This document shows, in pieces, positions 52,537 through 61,684 of a DNA stretch of 64,000 nucleotides. The first letter of the stretch is position 1; each line of letters begins with the position of its first letter. The notes beneath the pieces are model-generated. The model had not been told where the DNA came from and searched no databases. It saw only the letters and a program-made list of their open reading frames with translations. Source of the stretch: Clostridia bacterium (GTDB lineage: Bacteria > Bacillota > Clostridia > Oscillospirales > Acutalibacteraceae); NCBI GenBank assembly GCA_017531385.1, contig JAFXLD010000039.1, positions 23,611-87,610 of the forward strand, given 5' to 3'. The position numbers and the translations under genes are program-made.

Positions 52537-54345
52537 TCAATATTTGTTATAAAGAGGACCGTAAGCTGCACAAGCTCTGTAATCCTGACCTTCTTTATCC
52601 ATGCCGAATGCATTCCAGCAAGCAGGACGAAAGATCTTATCTTCGGGTACATTGTGCATACAAACGGGAATACGGAGCATTGAACACATTGTGATAAGGT
52701 CTGCACCGATATGACCGTAAGAGATAGCACCGTGGTTAGCACCCCAGTTGTTCATTACATCATAAGCTGTCTTGAAGGGGCTGCCTTCCTTGCCGTCGCA
52801 TCTGGGAGCAAACCATGTGCAGGGCCATGTGGGGTCAGTTCTGTCCCAGAGAGTCTTTGTGACATCATCGGGAAGAGCAACTGTCCAGCCTTCTGCAATC
52901 TGAAGAACGGGGCCAAGTCCCTTAACGAGATTCAGACGGATCATTGTAACGGGCATTTCAGCCTTTGTTACGAAGTGTGAGGAGAATCCGCCGCCTCTGA
53001 AGTATCCGTTGTCAGCTGCACACCAGTCTGTTGCTTCAAGAATAGCTTTCTGGTCTGCTTCTGTTACATCCCACCACTCTTTGATAACAGCATTGCCGTT
53101 TTCGTCTTTTGCTTCACCGCAAGCGTCAAGACAAGCTGCACCTGAGTTAATAAGATGAATAAAGCCGTCGCAATCCTTTGCTTTGCCTTCGATATCGTAA
53201 CCTGTAGCTCTCTTTACAGCTGAACCTGACCAGTATGTACGAACGTCAGCGAAAATCTGTGCTCTGTTTGTAAGGAGCTTTGAGAAAAGCATACCAAGAC
53301 CGTTGAGAACGTCGTTTTCTGTTGCAAGAATGTAGGGTTCTCTTGCGCCGTTCCAGTCAAATGATGTGTTGAGCATTGCTTCGGGGAAGTCACAGTTGGG
53401 ATAGAAGTCTGTCCACTGTCTCTGACCTTGGAAACCTGCTGCAATGGCATTGTGACCGATCTGTTCTTCTGAGAACTTCTCTTCGAGCTTCTTGTTGCCG
53501 CTCATAAGGTCCTTGATGATACACATCATCTTTACTACAAATTCCCAGGATTCAGCCTTTTCTGCGTCTGACTTCTTAACGAAATCGGGGTTCTTGTCCC
53601 AGCCTTCCTTGCAGTTAGCCTTTGTCCATGCAAGAGCCTTTTCATATTCTTCTTTATCGTAAATGCCTTCTGTCATTCGTCTGATAACTTCAACCTCGTC
53701 AACAGACTCAACTCTCATGCCGAGATAGCTTTCGATGAATGAGGGGTCGATGATTGAACCGCCGATACCCATACAAACGGAACCGATCTGAAGATATGAC
53801 TTACCTCTCATTGTAGCAACAGCAATTGCAGCTCTGCCGAAACGGAGAAGTTTTTCTTTTACATCACAGGGTATCTGAGCTGATTCGTCAGCATTCTGAA
53901 CTTCGTGACCGTAGATACCGAATGCGGGAAGACCTTTCTGTGCGTGAGAAGCAAGAACTGCTGCAAGATAAACTGCACCGGGACGCTCTGTACCGTTGAA
54001 GCCCCATACACCTTTGATTGTATTGGGATCCATATCCATTGTTTCGCTGCCGTAGCACCAGCAGGGAGTAACGGAAAGAGTGATGTCTACGCCTTCCTTC
54101 TTGAACTGAGCAGCACACTTTGCAGTTTCACCTGCTCTGCCGATTGTGCAATCGGAGATAACAACCTTTACGGGTTCACCGTTTGAATACTTGAGGTTGT
54201 TTCTGAAAAGTTCAGCAGCAGCCTGAGCCATGCCCATTGTCTGCTCTTCAAGTGAGCCTCTTACATCAAGAGGTCCTTTTCTTGCGTCAATAACAGGACG
54301 GATACCAATTACGGGATATTCGCCTGCAAATCTTTTTTCTGCCAT
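52537..54345 (-). CDS. fucI: L-fucose isomerase
   Basis: Isomerises L-fucose to L-fuculose (also D-arabinose to D-ribulose). The 602 residues follow the E. coli FucI pattern throughout: [25 protein letters not shown] (seen as [12 protein letters not shown] and RGSLEEQTM), [38 protein letters not shown]-type region with ATENDVLNG, and the end [17 protein letters not shown]. Start at the ATG 54343-54345, nine bases after GAAAGG. It is downstream of a RhaB-like kinase, with repeat R3 between them. No fuculose-1-phosphate aldolase is present in the window. Confidence 0.95.
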   Translation of the reverse strand: MAEKRFAGEYPVIGIRPVIDARKGPLDVRGSLEEQTMGMAQAAAELFRNNLKYSNGEPVKVVISDCTIGRAGETAKCAAQFKKEGVDITLSVTPCWCYGSETMDMDPNTIKGVWGFNGTERPGAVYLAAVLASHAQKGLPAFGIYGHEVQNADESAQIPCDVKEKLLRFGRAAIAVATMRGKSYLQIGSVCMGIGGSIIDPSFIESYLGMRVESVDEVEVIRRMTEGIYDKEEYEKALAWTKANCKEGWDKNPDFVKKSDAEKAESWEFVVKMMCIIKDLMSGNKKLEEKFSEEQIGHNAIAAGFQGQRQWTDFYPNCDFPEAMLNTSFDWNGAREPYILATENDVLNGLGMLFSKLLTNRAQIFADVRTYWSGSAVKRATGYDIEGKAKDCDGFIHLINSGAACLDACGEAKDENGNAVIKEWWDVTEADQKAILEATDWCAADNGYFRGGGFSSHFVTKAEMPVTMIRLNLVKGLGPVLQIAEGWTVALPDDVTKTLWDRTDPTWPCTWFAPRCDGKEGSPFKTAYDVMNNWGANHGAISYGHIGADLITMCSMLRIPVCMHNVPEDKIFRPACWNAFGMDKEGQDYRACAAYGPLYNKY

Positions 54346-54398
54346 TTGTATCAACCTTTCTTTATAAAAAGTGAATTGTTCACTTAGAATTGCTTTTT

Positions 54399-54542
54399 AG
54401 TTAGGAGTGAGAAGTTAGGAGTTTCGGAACACCTGACGGTGTTGATTATAAAATGGAGTAAACACATTATCCACATCTATAATGGTTCAAAAGGCGTAGC
54501 CTTTTCCGAAATTGCGAATTGAGCATTGCGAATTGCGAATTT
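54399..54542. repeat. Modular MITE-like repeat, copy R3
   Basis: Left end tract AGTTAGGAGTGAGAAGTTAGG (R1 type, overlapping words), core CACCTGACGGTGTTGATTATAAAATGG and AAAGGCGTAGCCTTTTCCGA hairpins like R1/R2, right end tract AATTGCGAATTGAGCATTGCG (R2 type). It is thus a hybrid of the two end types. It lies between the RhaB-like kinase gene and fucI. Confidence 0.7.
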
Positions 54543-54551
54543 CTCAACCTG

Positions 54552-56018
54552 TTATTTTACAATCTTAACAAAATCTTTGTATGCTTCTTCCCATTTGTCA
54601 GCGTCAACGGGATTATACACCTTGAGATTTTCACCTTTTGCGATGATTTTTCTTGCCTCTGCAATGTCTTTTATGTCATTTGCTGACATAAACTGAACTG
54701 CAATATTGCCGAGAACTGTTGCTTCGATGGGTCCTGCATAAACTGTTCTGTTGCATGATGAAGCTGTAAGAGCACAGAGGAATGTGTCCTTTGTACCGCC
54801 GCCCATGACGTGGATTCTGTCATACTGCTTTTCAGTACAGTCTTCGATACCCTGCAGAACGTATTTATACTTCATTGCAAGACTTTCGTAAATACATCTC
54901 ATGACTTCGCCGACAGTTTCGGGCACATACTGCCCTGTTTTGCGGCAGAATTCACGGACTCTTTCGGGCATATCACCCATTGCAACAAAATCGGGTGCAT
55001 CGGGATCTATAAAGCATTTGAACGGCTCTGCTTTCAAAGCTTCCTGTTCAAGCTCGGCATAGGAATATTCCCTACCCTCTCTTATCCACTGACGTCTGCT
55101 TTCCTGAATGAGCCACAGACCGCAGATATTCTTGAGGAATGCTGTTGTGTAACCGTAACCGCCCTCGTTTGTGACATTGAGTTTTTTTGCTTTATCGTTT
55201 ACAACAGGTGCATCAAGCTCTGTTCCGAAAAGACTCCATGTACCGCTGCTGATGAATGCAAAATCCTTGCTTTCGCTGGGAATTGCTGTGATTGCACTCT
55301 GTGTATCGTGACCGCAGACTGCAATTACAGGAACGGCATCAACACCCAGTTCTTCACACAGTTCAGGTCTTAAAACGCCTGTTTTTGTGCCTGCGGGAAC
55401 AATGTCACACAATATTCTTTCGGGAATATCCATTGTGTCGAGAAGTTCCTTATCCCATGTCTGAGTATTGATATTTACCATCTGTGAAGTGGTTGCGATA
55501 GAATATTCTGCAACTTTTTCACCTGTGAGCATATATGCGAGAAGATCAGGCATAAAGAGAAGTTTGTGAGCTCTTTCAAGCATTTCAGGTCTGTTTTTTC
55601 TCAGTGAAAGAAGCTGAAACAGAGTATTGAATTCCATAAACTGAATACCTGTTCTGTCGTACATTTCATCTTTTGACATATATTTTGATGCTTCTTCAAT
55701 CATGCCGATATTACGGTCATCACGGTAGTGAACGGGATTTTCGAGAAGATAGCCTTTTTCATCGATAAGACCGAAATCAACACCCCATGTGTCAATGCCG
55801 ATACTTTCGATTTTTCCGAACTGTTTTGCTTTGAGGATACCCTGTTTAATTTCATGGAAAAGTCTTAACACATCCCAGAAAAATGTATTACCGACCTTGA
55901 CAGGGTCATTACTGAATCGGTGAATCTCCTGAAGTGTGATTTTTTCTCCGTCAAAAGTGCCGAGAATGGCTCTTCCGCTTGATGCACCGAAATCAAATGC
56001 AAGCACTTGTTTTTTCAT
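54552..56018 (-). CDS. RhaB-like carbohydrate kinase (rhamnulokinase/fuculokinase)
   Basis: FGGY-family sugar kinase of 488 residues: AFDFGASSGRAILG (ATP phosphate loop), GIDTWGVDFGL with the catalytic Asp region, AVCGHDTQSAI, and MGGGTKDTFLCA near the C-terminus. Overall it is closest in motif layout to RhaB, but fucI lies just downstream and no rhamnose isomerase is present. The likely substrate is therefore L-fuculose (RhaB-type fuculokinases are known). The product would be a ketose-1-phosphate. The start overlaps the stop of the upstream lipoprotein gene by 4 bases. Confidence 0.88.
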   Translation of the reverse strand: MKKQVLAFDFGASSGRAILGTFDGEKITLQEIHRFSNDPVKVGNTFFWDVLRLFHEIKQGILKAKQFGKIESIGIDTWGVDFGLIDEKGYLLENPVHYRDDRNIGMIEEASKYMSKDEMYDRTGIQFMEFNTLFQLLSLRKNRPEMLERAHKLLFMPDLLAYMLTGEKVAEYSIATTSQMVNINTQTWDKELLDTMDIPERILCDIVPAGTKTGVLRPELCEELGVDAVPVIAVCGHDTQSAITAIPSESKDFAFISSGTWSLFGTELDAPVVNDKAKKLNVTNEGGYGYTTAFLKNICGLWLIQESRRQWIREGREYSYAELEQEALKAEPFKCFIDPDAPDFVAMGDMPERVREFCRKTGQYVPETVGEVMRCIYESLAMKYKYVLQGIEDCTEKQYDRIHVMGGGTKDTFLCALTASSCNRTVYAGPIEATVLGNIAVQFMSANDIKDIAEARKIIAKGENLKVYNPVDADKWEEAYKDFVKIVK

Positions 56019-57097
56019 TTGATAGCCTCCAGATTTTTTGGTAAAAAGCTTTGGAACTGATAATTTTCAGTTCCTGCATATTTGCTGCGATCAACATTCT
56101 TGATCTTTTTAAGACAGCGTTCTGCCTTTGACAGATGCCGCACAGCTTTATATGATGTAATCCAGCTGTTTATTTCGTTGATCAGAAAACTTTCGGAAAC
56201 CTTTTTCAGGCACTCTGATCTGTATTCTTCATAAAAGCCGTATTTTGAATCAAGCAGATCAATACGCTCAATAAAATATACATGGCTTTTATCGGAATTT
56301 GTTATTATAAATGCACTGCCGACAGCCTGATTAAAAACGGCTTTTACAAATTCCTCCGAAAACGAGGAATCAGTTTTGCTCACAACATCTGCTGACACAC
56401 GGATATCCGCAGAAACTTCACCTGTTACTGCCATGAAAGCTTCATCCATTGTGTAGACAGATGAATTAACGTAGTTCGCAATTTCACTGATATATTTGTA
56501 TCTGTCTTCTGCTGCCTTTTTCTGCGAATCATACACACCTTTTTCATAATCGGTAAGTGCGTTATACTGCTCGGAAGAAAGCACCGTGTAAAGCTCTTCA
56601 TAAAAATATTTTATACCGACATAGTTTGCAGTAAAATACTGTTTTATATATTCTTCATTAAGAGGCATTGTACCGTCTTTATCATAAAGTGAAAGACGGA
56701 TATTTTCTTTAAAATAATCATACTGTCTTATCTTGAAAAATGTATCCTTTGACACTCCGATTTCAAGAAAATAATCGCCGTAAATACGCCAGAGTGCGTT
56801 AGTTTCATTAGAAACTTCTGCTTTTTCTCTCGGTGAAAGCATTCCGCCATTCTGAGCGAAACGTGTGTTGACTGCAACATATTCAAGACATTCCGAAGTG
56901 GCACGTTCAATACATTCAGAATCCGAAATCCCCTCGTATTCATAATACAGCTCATTTAAAAAATACGAAAAAATTTCTGTATCTATCTTGGTTGTTTCGT
57001 TTATTTCAAGAACAACATTTTTACCGTCTGCAGAACAAGACGGCAGACAGCATAACGTTATTGATAATACTATCAGTAATGATAACAGTTTTTTCAT
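56015..57097 (-). CDS. SurA/PrsA-like lipoprotein, foldase-type
   Basis: An exported protein of about 360 residues. The signal segment KKLLSLLIVLSITLCC ends in the lipobox LPSC. The mature part is mostly helical and resembles the SurA-N/PrsA helical chaperone module (FSYFLNELYYEYE, YDYFKENIRLSLYDKDGTMPLNEEYIKQYF), but I see no clear parvulin PPIase motif, so it may be a chaperone-like relative only. The start is the ATG at 57097; a few in-frame codons exist upstream. The 4-base overlap (ATGA) with the sugar kinase gene is functionally unexpected. Confidence 0.68.
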   Translation of the reverse strand: MKKLLSLLIVLSITLCCLPSCSADGKNVVLEINETTKIDTEIFSYFLNELYYEYEGISDSECIERATSECLEYVAVNTRFAQNGGMLSPREKAEVSNETNALWRIYGDYFLEIGVSKDTFFKIRQYDYFKENIRLSLYDKDGTMPLNEEYIKQYFTANYVGIKYFYEELYTVLSSEQYNALTDYEKGVYDSQKKAAEDRYKYISEIANYVNSSVYTMDEAFMAVTGEVSADIRVSADVVSKTDSSFSEEFVKAVFNQAVGSAFIITNSDKSHVYFIERIDLLDSKYGFYEEYRSECLKKVSESFLINEINSWITSYKAVRHLSKAERCLKKIKNVDRSKYAGTENYQFQSFLPKNLEAIK

Positions 57098-57267
57098 CTT
57101 ATACACCATAAAATATTATATCAACTTTTGTTTTCAATGTCAATTATCATTAAGCATTTCAAGAAAAAATTAAGCTACAATCAAGCCTGTTTTAAGAAAC
57201 CTGTTATAGAATACAGATACCACCTTTCAAGATAACCACTTTCACTTTTTGGTAAACAAAAAAGAAG

Positions 57268-57297
57268 TCCCGTCAGATCATTTTGTATCCGACGGGA
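57268..57297 (-). terminator. Terminator after the YdjC/ChbG gene
   Basis: TCCCGTC / GACGGGA stem with a 16-base loop; on the minus strand followed by CTTCTTTTTTG. The rest of 57.1-57.3 kb is AT-rich without other features. Confidence 0.7.
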
Positions 57298-57310
57298 TTT
57301 TTTTACTTGA

Positions 57311-58192
57311 TTATACAGTTCCGTTTTTCTTCATCTCAATAAGTTCACGGTAGCTGATAAGCTCCACTCCGTGTTTTTTGAGATATTCATGAGTATAAGG
57401 ATCTTTCATGAGCTGATATTCCCAAACTCTGTCCAGCCATCTGCCTGTTATGCCTTTGAGTTCATCGTTTTCAACAGAAGGATGAATGAAAGTTTCTGTT
57501 ACGCCATCGGGAAGATCTGTCCAGATTTTGAGAATAGTATCTCTGTAAACCTCATAGCTTACACGCATATCATCGTTCCAATCGGGGAACAGAAGATAAT
57601 CGGGCATTATGACATTATACTTTTTACCCCACATTTTTGTAAGTATTGTAATTGCGGAATAAAGTGCGTAAGGTGTACCGTTAGGACAGATACGCTTATC
57701 ATTCTTTGTAAAAATACGGTAAGCATAACCGTAATCACCACAGATACGCAGTGCCATCTTTCCAAGGCTGAGTCTGCCTGTGTAGTGACCGTAAAGAGAA
57801 CCCATGTGGTTATCGATATGAGAAGGTTTCATGCCGAGCCTGTGAGCATAGTCAATCTGCGCACGTACTTCTGCTTCGATCTCCTTATATTTTGCATTTT
57901 TTTCAACCATATCGCTTTCATGCCACATGTAGCCGTCTTCGTCCACAAGTGATTTGCCGCTTGTAAGGGGTTTCCAACGGTATTTTGCCCATTCACTTGT
58001 AAGGGTGATATGTACACCTATGGGAAATTCGGGATGATCAATTGAGAACTGAACTGCTTCTTTTGCAGCGGGACAAGGCAGCATTACTGTTGATGATTTG
58101 AGCCAGCCGCCGAGAAAAAGCTCCTGTACAGCTTCATTTGCAGCTTTACACATTCCGTAGTCATCAGCATTGACAATAAGATATTTAGCCAT
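57311..58192 (-). CDS. YdjC/ChbG-family carbohydrate deacetylase
   Basis: Metal-dependent deacetylase-like TIM-barrel-like protein (ChbG/HpnK family), which removes acetyl groups from oligosaccharides such as diacetylchitobiose. In 293 residues: LIVNADDYGMC with the catalytic/metal Asp pair, IGVHITLTSEWA (His ligand), PSHIDNHMGSLYG (HxxxH ligands), and FIHPSVEND. Normal length. It lies between a foldase-like lipoprotein gene and an enoate-reductase-like gene, all on the minus strand but with separate terminators. Substrate unknown. Confidence 0.88.
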   Translation of the reverse strand: MAKYLIVNADDYGMCKAANEAVQELFLGGWLKSSTVMLPCPAAKEAVQFSIDHPEFPIGVHITLTSEWAKYRWKPLTSGKSLVDEDGYMWHESDMVEKNAKYKEIEAEVRAQIDYAHRLGMKPSHIDNHMGSLYGHYTGRLSLGKMALRICGDYGYAYRIFTKNDKRICPNGTPYALYSAITILTKMWGKKYNVIMPDYLLFPDWNDDMRVSYEVYRDTILKIWTDLPDGVTETFIHPSVENDELKGITGRWLDRVWEYQLMKDPYTHEYLKKHGVELISYRELIEMKKNGTV

Positions 58193-58272
58193 ATTAAAAA
58201 TTCCTTTCGTTTACATTACAAAAAAATTACATAAATATCATACCACAAATAAAAAAATAATCAATATGTTTT

Positions 58273-58305
58273 TATAAAAAACAGACTCCGGAATTTTGCC
58301 GGAGC
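58273..58305 (-). terminator. Terminator after the flavin oxidoreductase gene
   Basis: CTCCGG / CCGGAG stem with AATTTTG loop and TGTTTTTT on the minus strand. Confidence 0.8.
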
Positions 58306-58321
58306 CTGAGTTCTTATAAAA

Positions 58322-60385
58322 TTACAGTTTCATTGCAACGTCCCATGCCTGCCAGATAACAGTACGGAGGTTACCGACCTTGCTTGCGTCACCGACAATG
58401 TGAACATGCTTAGCCTTGGGAGCTACAGGTGCGGGCTTGTAGCCGACTGAAAGAACAACATTGTCACAGGGAATGTCTGTTGTCTTGCCGTCTTTATCAC
58501 AAACTGTCACGCCGTCTGCACGGATTTCTGTTGTCTTTGTTTCAAGGTAAACGGGAACTTTGTTTGTCTTGAAGAAATCACGCAGGAAGCTTGTGTTTGC
58601 AAGAGCAACACCGGGAGTTGTGATAAGGTCATCCTGCATTTCGATGATTGTGGGATTTTTGCCCTGAAGATAGAGATCATAAGCAATTTCACAGCCTGTA
58701 AGACCACCGCCGACAACAACAACATTGTCGCCAACTGTCTTATTGCCGAGAAGATAATCAACAGCTTCGATGCCGTATTCCTTAGCACCCTTTACCGGGA
58801 TAGAATTTGCAACTGAGCCTGTTGCGATGATAACTTCATCAGCCTTGAGAGCTTCGATATTCTTAACTTCTGTATTGAAATGCACATTAATGTTATATTT
58901 CTGAATTTCACGGTTATACCATGCGATAAGGTCACGGTCTTTTTCCTTGAAAGAGGGAGCTGCTGCTGCGATAAATACACCGCCGAGCTTGTCGCTCTTT
59001 TCATAGAGGTTAACTTTATGGCCTCTCTGTGCACAGACGATTGCAGCTTCCATACCGCCGATACCGCCGCCTACTATGGCAATATTCTTCTGCTTCTTTG
59101 CTGGAACGATCTTGTATTTCTTTGACTGCATTGTCTTGGGATTAAGAGCACAACGTGCAAGACCCATTGTATCCTTAAGATCCTGAGTATTTGCATGACC
59201 CTTTGATGATGAGAAGTTGAAGCAACCGCTGTGACAGCAGATACAGGGCTTGATTTCTTCAATTCTGTCTTCAATGATCTTTGTGATCCATTCGGGGTCT
59301 GTAAGGAACTGACGTGCAACACCCACACCGTCAATCTTGCCTGCTGCAACAGCTTCAGCACCAACATCGGGTTCCATACGTCCTGCACAGACAACGGGAA
59401 TGTCAACAAAATTCTTGATGTGTGCAACATCGTCAAGGTTACAGTTCTGAGGCATATACATGGGAGGATGTGCCCAGTACCATGAGTCATATGTACCGTT
59501 ATCGGCATTGAGCATATCGTAACCTGCATCCTGAAGGTACTTTGCAGCCTTTTCGGATTCAGTCATGTTTCTGCCGACTTCTGTATATTCTTCACCGGGC
59601 ATTGCACCTTCGCAGAAGCCCTTCATCTTTGATTCAACTGAGTAACGCAGTGAAACGGGATAATCGTTACCGCATGATTCCTTGATTGCCTTAACAACTT
59701 CAGCAGCAAAACGGTATCTGTTTTCAAAGTTTCCGCCGTATTCGTCAGTACGCTTATTGAAGAACTCAATAGCAAACTGGTCAAGAAGATAACCTTCATG
59801 AACAGCATGAACTTCAACACCGTCAACACCTGCATCACGGCAGAGTTTAGCTGTCTTTGCAAATGCTTCGATGATTTCGTGAATCTGTTCCTTTGTCATT
59901 TCGGGACAGATAATATCGTGAGCCCAACGTGAAGGCTGGGGTGAGGGAGATGCAAGTTCGTGAGATGTATCAAGAATAGGCTTTACAAGAGCACGTGTAA
60001 ACTTGTTTCTGTGAAGAGGTGCTACAAGCTCAGTGATAGCCCATGAACGGCCCATACCTGCAGTAAGCTGAACAAACAGCTTTGCACCTGTCTTGTGGAT
60101 TTCATCCATAAATTCTTTAAGGTCTTCAAACATCTTGGGATTCTGCCAGAGCCACTTACCCCAGAATGTATCACGAAGAGGAGCGATACCGGGGATGATA
60201 AGACCTACATTATTGTTTGCTCTTTCAATGAAAAGCTTTGCAGCTTCCTTGTCAAAATGACAGCCGCCGAGCTCAAACCATCCGAAAAGCGATGTACCGC
60301 CCATGGGACACATAACGATTCTGTTCTTGATTTCAACATTACCGATTTTCCACGGGGTAAACAGTGCTTCATATTTTTTATCCAT
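58322..60385 (-). CDS. Enoate reductase-type FMN/Fe-S/FAD oxidoreductase (Old Yellow Enzyme family)
   Basis: A 687-residue three-part enzyme: an N-terminal OYE barrel with FMN (TPWKIGNVEIKNRIVM, DAGVDGVEVHAVHEGYLLDQF, RTDEYGGNFENR), a [4Fe-4S] site (CICCHSGC, with ARCALNP), and a C-terminal NADH/FAD domain (IAIVGGGIGGMEAAI, VVVGGGLTGCEIAYDL). The architecture matches 2-enoate reductases, 2,4-dienoyl-CoA reductases and the bile-acid enzymes BaiCD/BaiH. It reduces an activated C=C bond of unknown substrate. The ATG at 60385 has AAGGTGT upstream. No other bai genes are seen, so bile-acid conversion is not claimed. Confidence 0.92.
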   Translation of the reverse strand: MDKKYEALFTPWKIGNVEIKNRIVMCPMGGTSLFGWFELGGCHFDKEAAKLFIERANNNVGLIIPGIAPLRDTFWGKWLWQNPKMFEDLKEFMDEIHKTGAKLFVQLTAGMGRSWAITELVAPLHRNKFTRALVKPILDTSHELASPSPQPSRWAHDIICPEMTKEQIHEIIEAFAKTAKLCRDAGVDGVEVHAVHEGYLLDQFAIEFFNKRTDEYGGNFENRYRFAAEVVKAIKESCGNDYPVSLRYSVESKMKGFCEGAMPGEEYTEVGRNMTESEKAAKYLQDAGYDMLNADNGTYDSWYWAHPPMYMPQNCNLDDVAHIKNFVDIPVVCAGRMEPDVGAEAVAAGKIDGVGVARQFLTDPEWITKIIEDRIEEIKPCICCHSGCFNFSSSKGHANTQDLKDTMGLARCALNPKTMQSKKYKIVPAKKQKNIAIVGGGIGGMEAAIVCAQRGHKVNLYEKSDKLGGVFIAAAAPSFKEKDRDLIAWYNREIQKYNINVHFNTEVKNIEALKADEVIIATGSVANSIPVKGAKEYGIEAVDYLLGNKTVGDNVVVVGGGLTGCEIAYDLYLQGKNPTIIEMQDDLITTPGVALANTSFLRDFFKTNKVPVYLETKTTEIRADGVTVCDKDGKTTDIPCDNVVLSVGYKPAPVAPKAKHVHIVGDASKVGNLRTVIWQAWDVAMKL

Positions 60386-60485
60386 ATTGACACACACCTT
60401 CTTGACTTTTTTGAAACATAAAAAGTTTCACTTTTTTTATTATATATTAATATCTATTGCATGTCAAGGAGTGAATGTTAAATCT

Positions 60486-60515
60486 TTAACAGTTTTGCGT
60501 TTTGTGTATTATAAT
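60486..60515 (+). promoter_or_regulatory. Promoter of tspO copy 2
   Basis: TTAACA (60486-60491), 18-base spacer, TATAAT (60510-60515), 40 bases before the gene. Confidence 0.5.
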
Positions 60516-60555
60516 TTCTTTTTTTGCATAGAAATTTATCATGGTGGTGTTAATT

Positions 60556-61032
60556 ATGAAGAAAAAAATAAAACCCTATGTTATTTCAATCGCAATTTCA
60601 CTCGGAGTCGGCATAATTTCAGCATTACTGACACGTGGCAACATGAATATTTACGAAGAAGTCAGAACTCCCCCGTTGTCACCTCCGTCATTTTTGTTTC
60701 CTGTAGTCTGGACAGTACTTTATATACTTATGGGTATCAGCGCAGCTATGATTTACACGGATAAAACTGCCTCAAAAAGGCAAAAAGACTCTGCACTTTA
60801 TACATATGCCGCAAGTCTTTTTGTAAACTTCTTCTGGAGCATAATTTTCTTTAACATGAGAGCTTTTCTTTTTGCTTTCATATGGCTGTTACTGCTTCTT
60901 TATCTTATCATATCAACTATTCTGCAGTACAGAAGAATCAATCCCGTTGCCGCATATCTTCAGATTCCATATGCCCTTTGGGTGACTTTTGCAGGGTATC
61001 TGAACTTCGGAATATGGTTTCTGAACAGATAA
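60556..61032 (+). CDS. tspO: TspO/MBR-family membrane protein, copy 2
   Basis: A second TspO of exactly the same length as copy 1 (158 residues) and very similar sequence: KKKIKPYVISIAISLGVGII, then PPLSPPSFLFPVVWTVLYILMG-type motif (PPLSPPSFLFPVVWT), NFFWSIIFF and QIPYALWVTFAGYLN. The ATG at 60556 follows GGTGGTG. Both copies keep the conserved Trp/Pro-rich ligand pocket segments. It is divergent from the enoate-reductase-like gene, while copy 1 lies beside the desaturase/reductase pair. The proteins are recent paralogues about 12 kb apart. Confidence 0.93.
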   Translation: MKKKIKPYVISIAISLGVGIISALLTRGNMNIYEEVRTPPLSPPSFLFPVVWTVLYILMGISAAMIYTDKTASKRQKDSALYTYAASLFVNFFWSIIFFNMRAFLFAFIWLLLLLYLIISTILQYRRINPVAAYLQIPYALWVTFAGYLNFGIWFLNR

Positions 61033-61103
61033 TTTATGTATAATATACATCGTTTTTGGTCGAGACTTCAGGCTGTATCCGATATCAAATAAATAAGAAC
61101 AAA

Positions 61104-61156
61104 TCAAGACAGAGCCGGGCACAGACTTTTCTGAACCCTGCTCTGTCCTGATTTTT
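61104..61156 (+). terminator. Terminator after tspO copy 2
   Basis: TCAAGACAGAGC pairs with GCTCTGTCCTGA (one mismatch) around a ~24-base loop, followed by TTTTTG. Confidence 0.65.
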
Positions 61157-61176
61157 GCGGACTAATGATAAGTCCT

Positions 61177-61617
61177 TTATTTATATATAACTCCTGACGC
61201 TTTTGTTGTCGTTTCAACTATCAGACCCGATGAATTTTTTACAATAACCGTTGTTTTAACTCTGTATGCGTCATAAGTTGCAGGTGCAAACCAAGTTTTT
61301 GCAATTGTAAATGATCCCATACCGCTGAATGTTTCCGTTGCGGTCTTGTAATTTTCCCATGATGAGCTGGCTGTACATCTCTGCAAAATGCAGGTGAGAA
61401 CAAAAGTCTTATCTGCCTGAAAGCTTACACAATCAGATAAACAATTAACAAAGCCTAATGCTGCTTCCGATATTCCTGCACTTACTGAATCAATATAGGT
61501 ATAGCGAGGCATAACAGAATTATCATAGCTTAATTCACCTTCAGAAGCATAGGCTTCAACACACATGGGCATGGCAATCAAAACAAAAGCAAGAATAAAA
61601 GATAAAAGTTTTTTCAT
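61177..61617 (-). CDS. Small secreted protein, unknown
   Basis: A 146-residue protein with a classical signal peptide (KKLLSFILAFVLIAMPMCVEAYA). The mature part has four or so cysteines (FVNCLSDCVSF, CILQRCTASS) and beta-strand-like repeats, consistent with a small disulfide-containing or Ig-like fold. I do not recognise a family beyond Clostridia-type secreted hypotheticals. It sits 68 bases downstream of the sigma-factor/DUF4367 pair and may be their target. Ribosome binding site AAGGAGG. Confidence 0.75.
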   Translation of the reverse strand: MKKLLSFILAFVLIAMPMCVEAYASEGELSYDNSVMPRYTYIDSVSAGISEAALGFVNCLSDCVSFQADKTFVLTCILQRCTASSSWENYKTATETFSGMGSFTIAKTWFAPATYDAYRVKTTVIVKNSSGLIVETTTKASGVIYK

Positions 61618-61684
61618 GAAAAAAAATCCTCCTTAAGATTGTTTTTTTAATTATAACAATCTTAAGGAGAAACTGTAACACTTT

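Noticed and set aside
54810-55373. 187-codon plus-strand frame opposite the RhaB-like kinase
   Set aside because: Cys/Phe-rich translation typical of an antisense shadow; the minus-strand kinase has all family motifs.
52537-56018. Complete L-fucose catabolic operon
   Set aside because: Isomerase and kinase are present but no aldolase, permease or mutarotase; the pair is split by a repeat.
57371-57952. 193-codon plus-strand frame opposite the YdjC/ChbG gene
   Set aside because: Shadow of a well-supported gene, with no start signal.
58322-60385. Bile-acid operon (bai) membership
   Set aside because: Only the general enoate-reductase architecture is shared; no other bai gene is present in the window.
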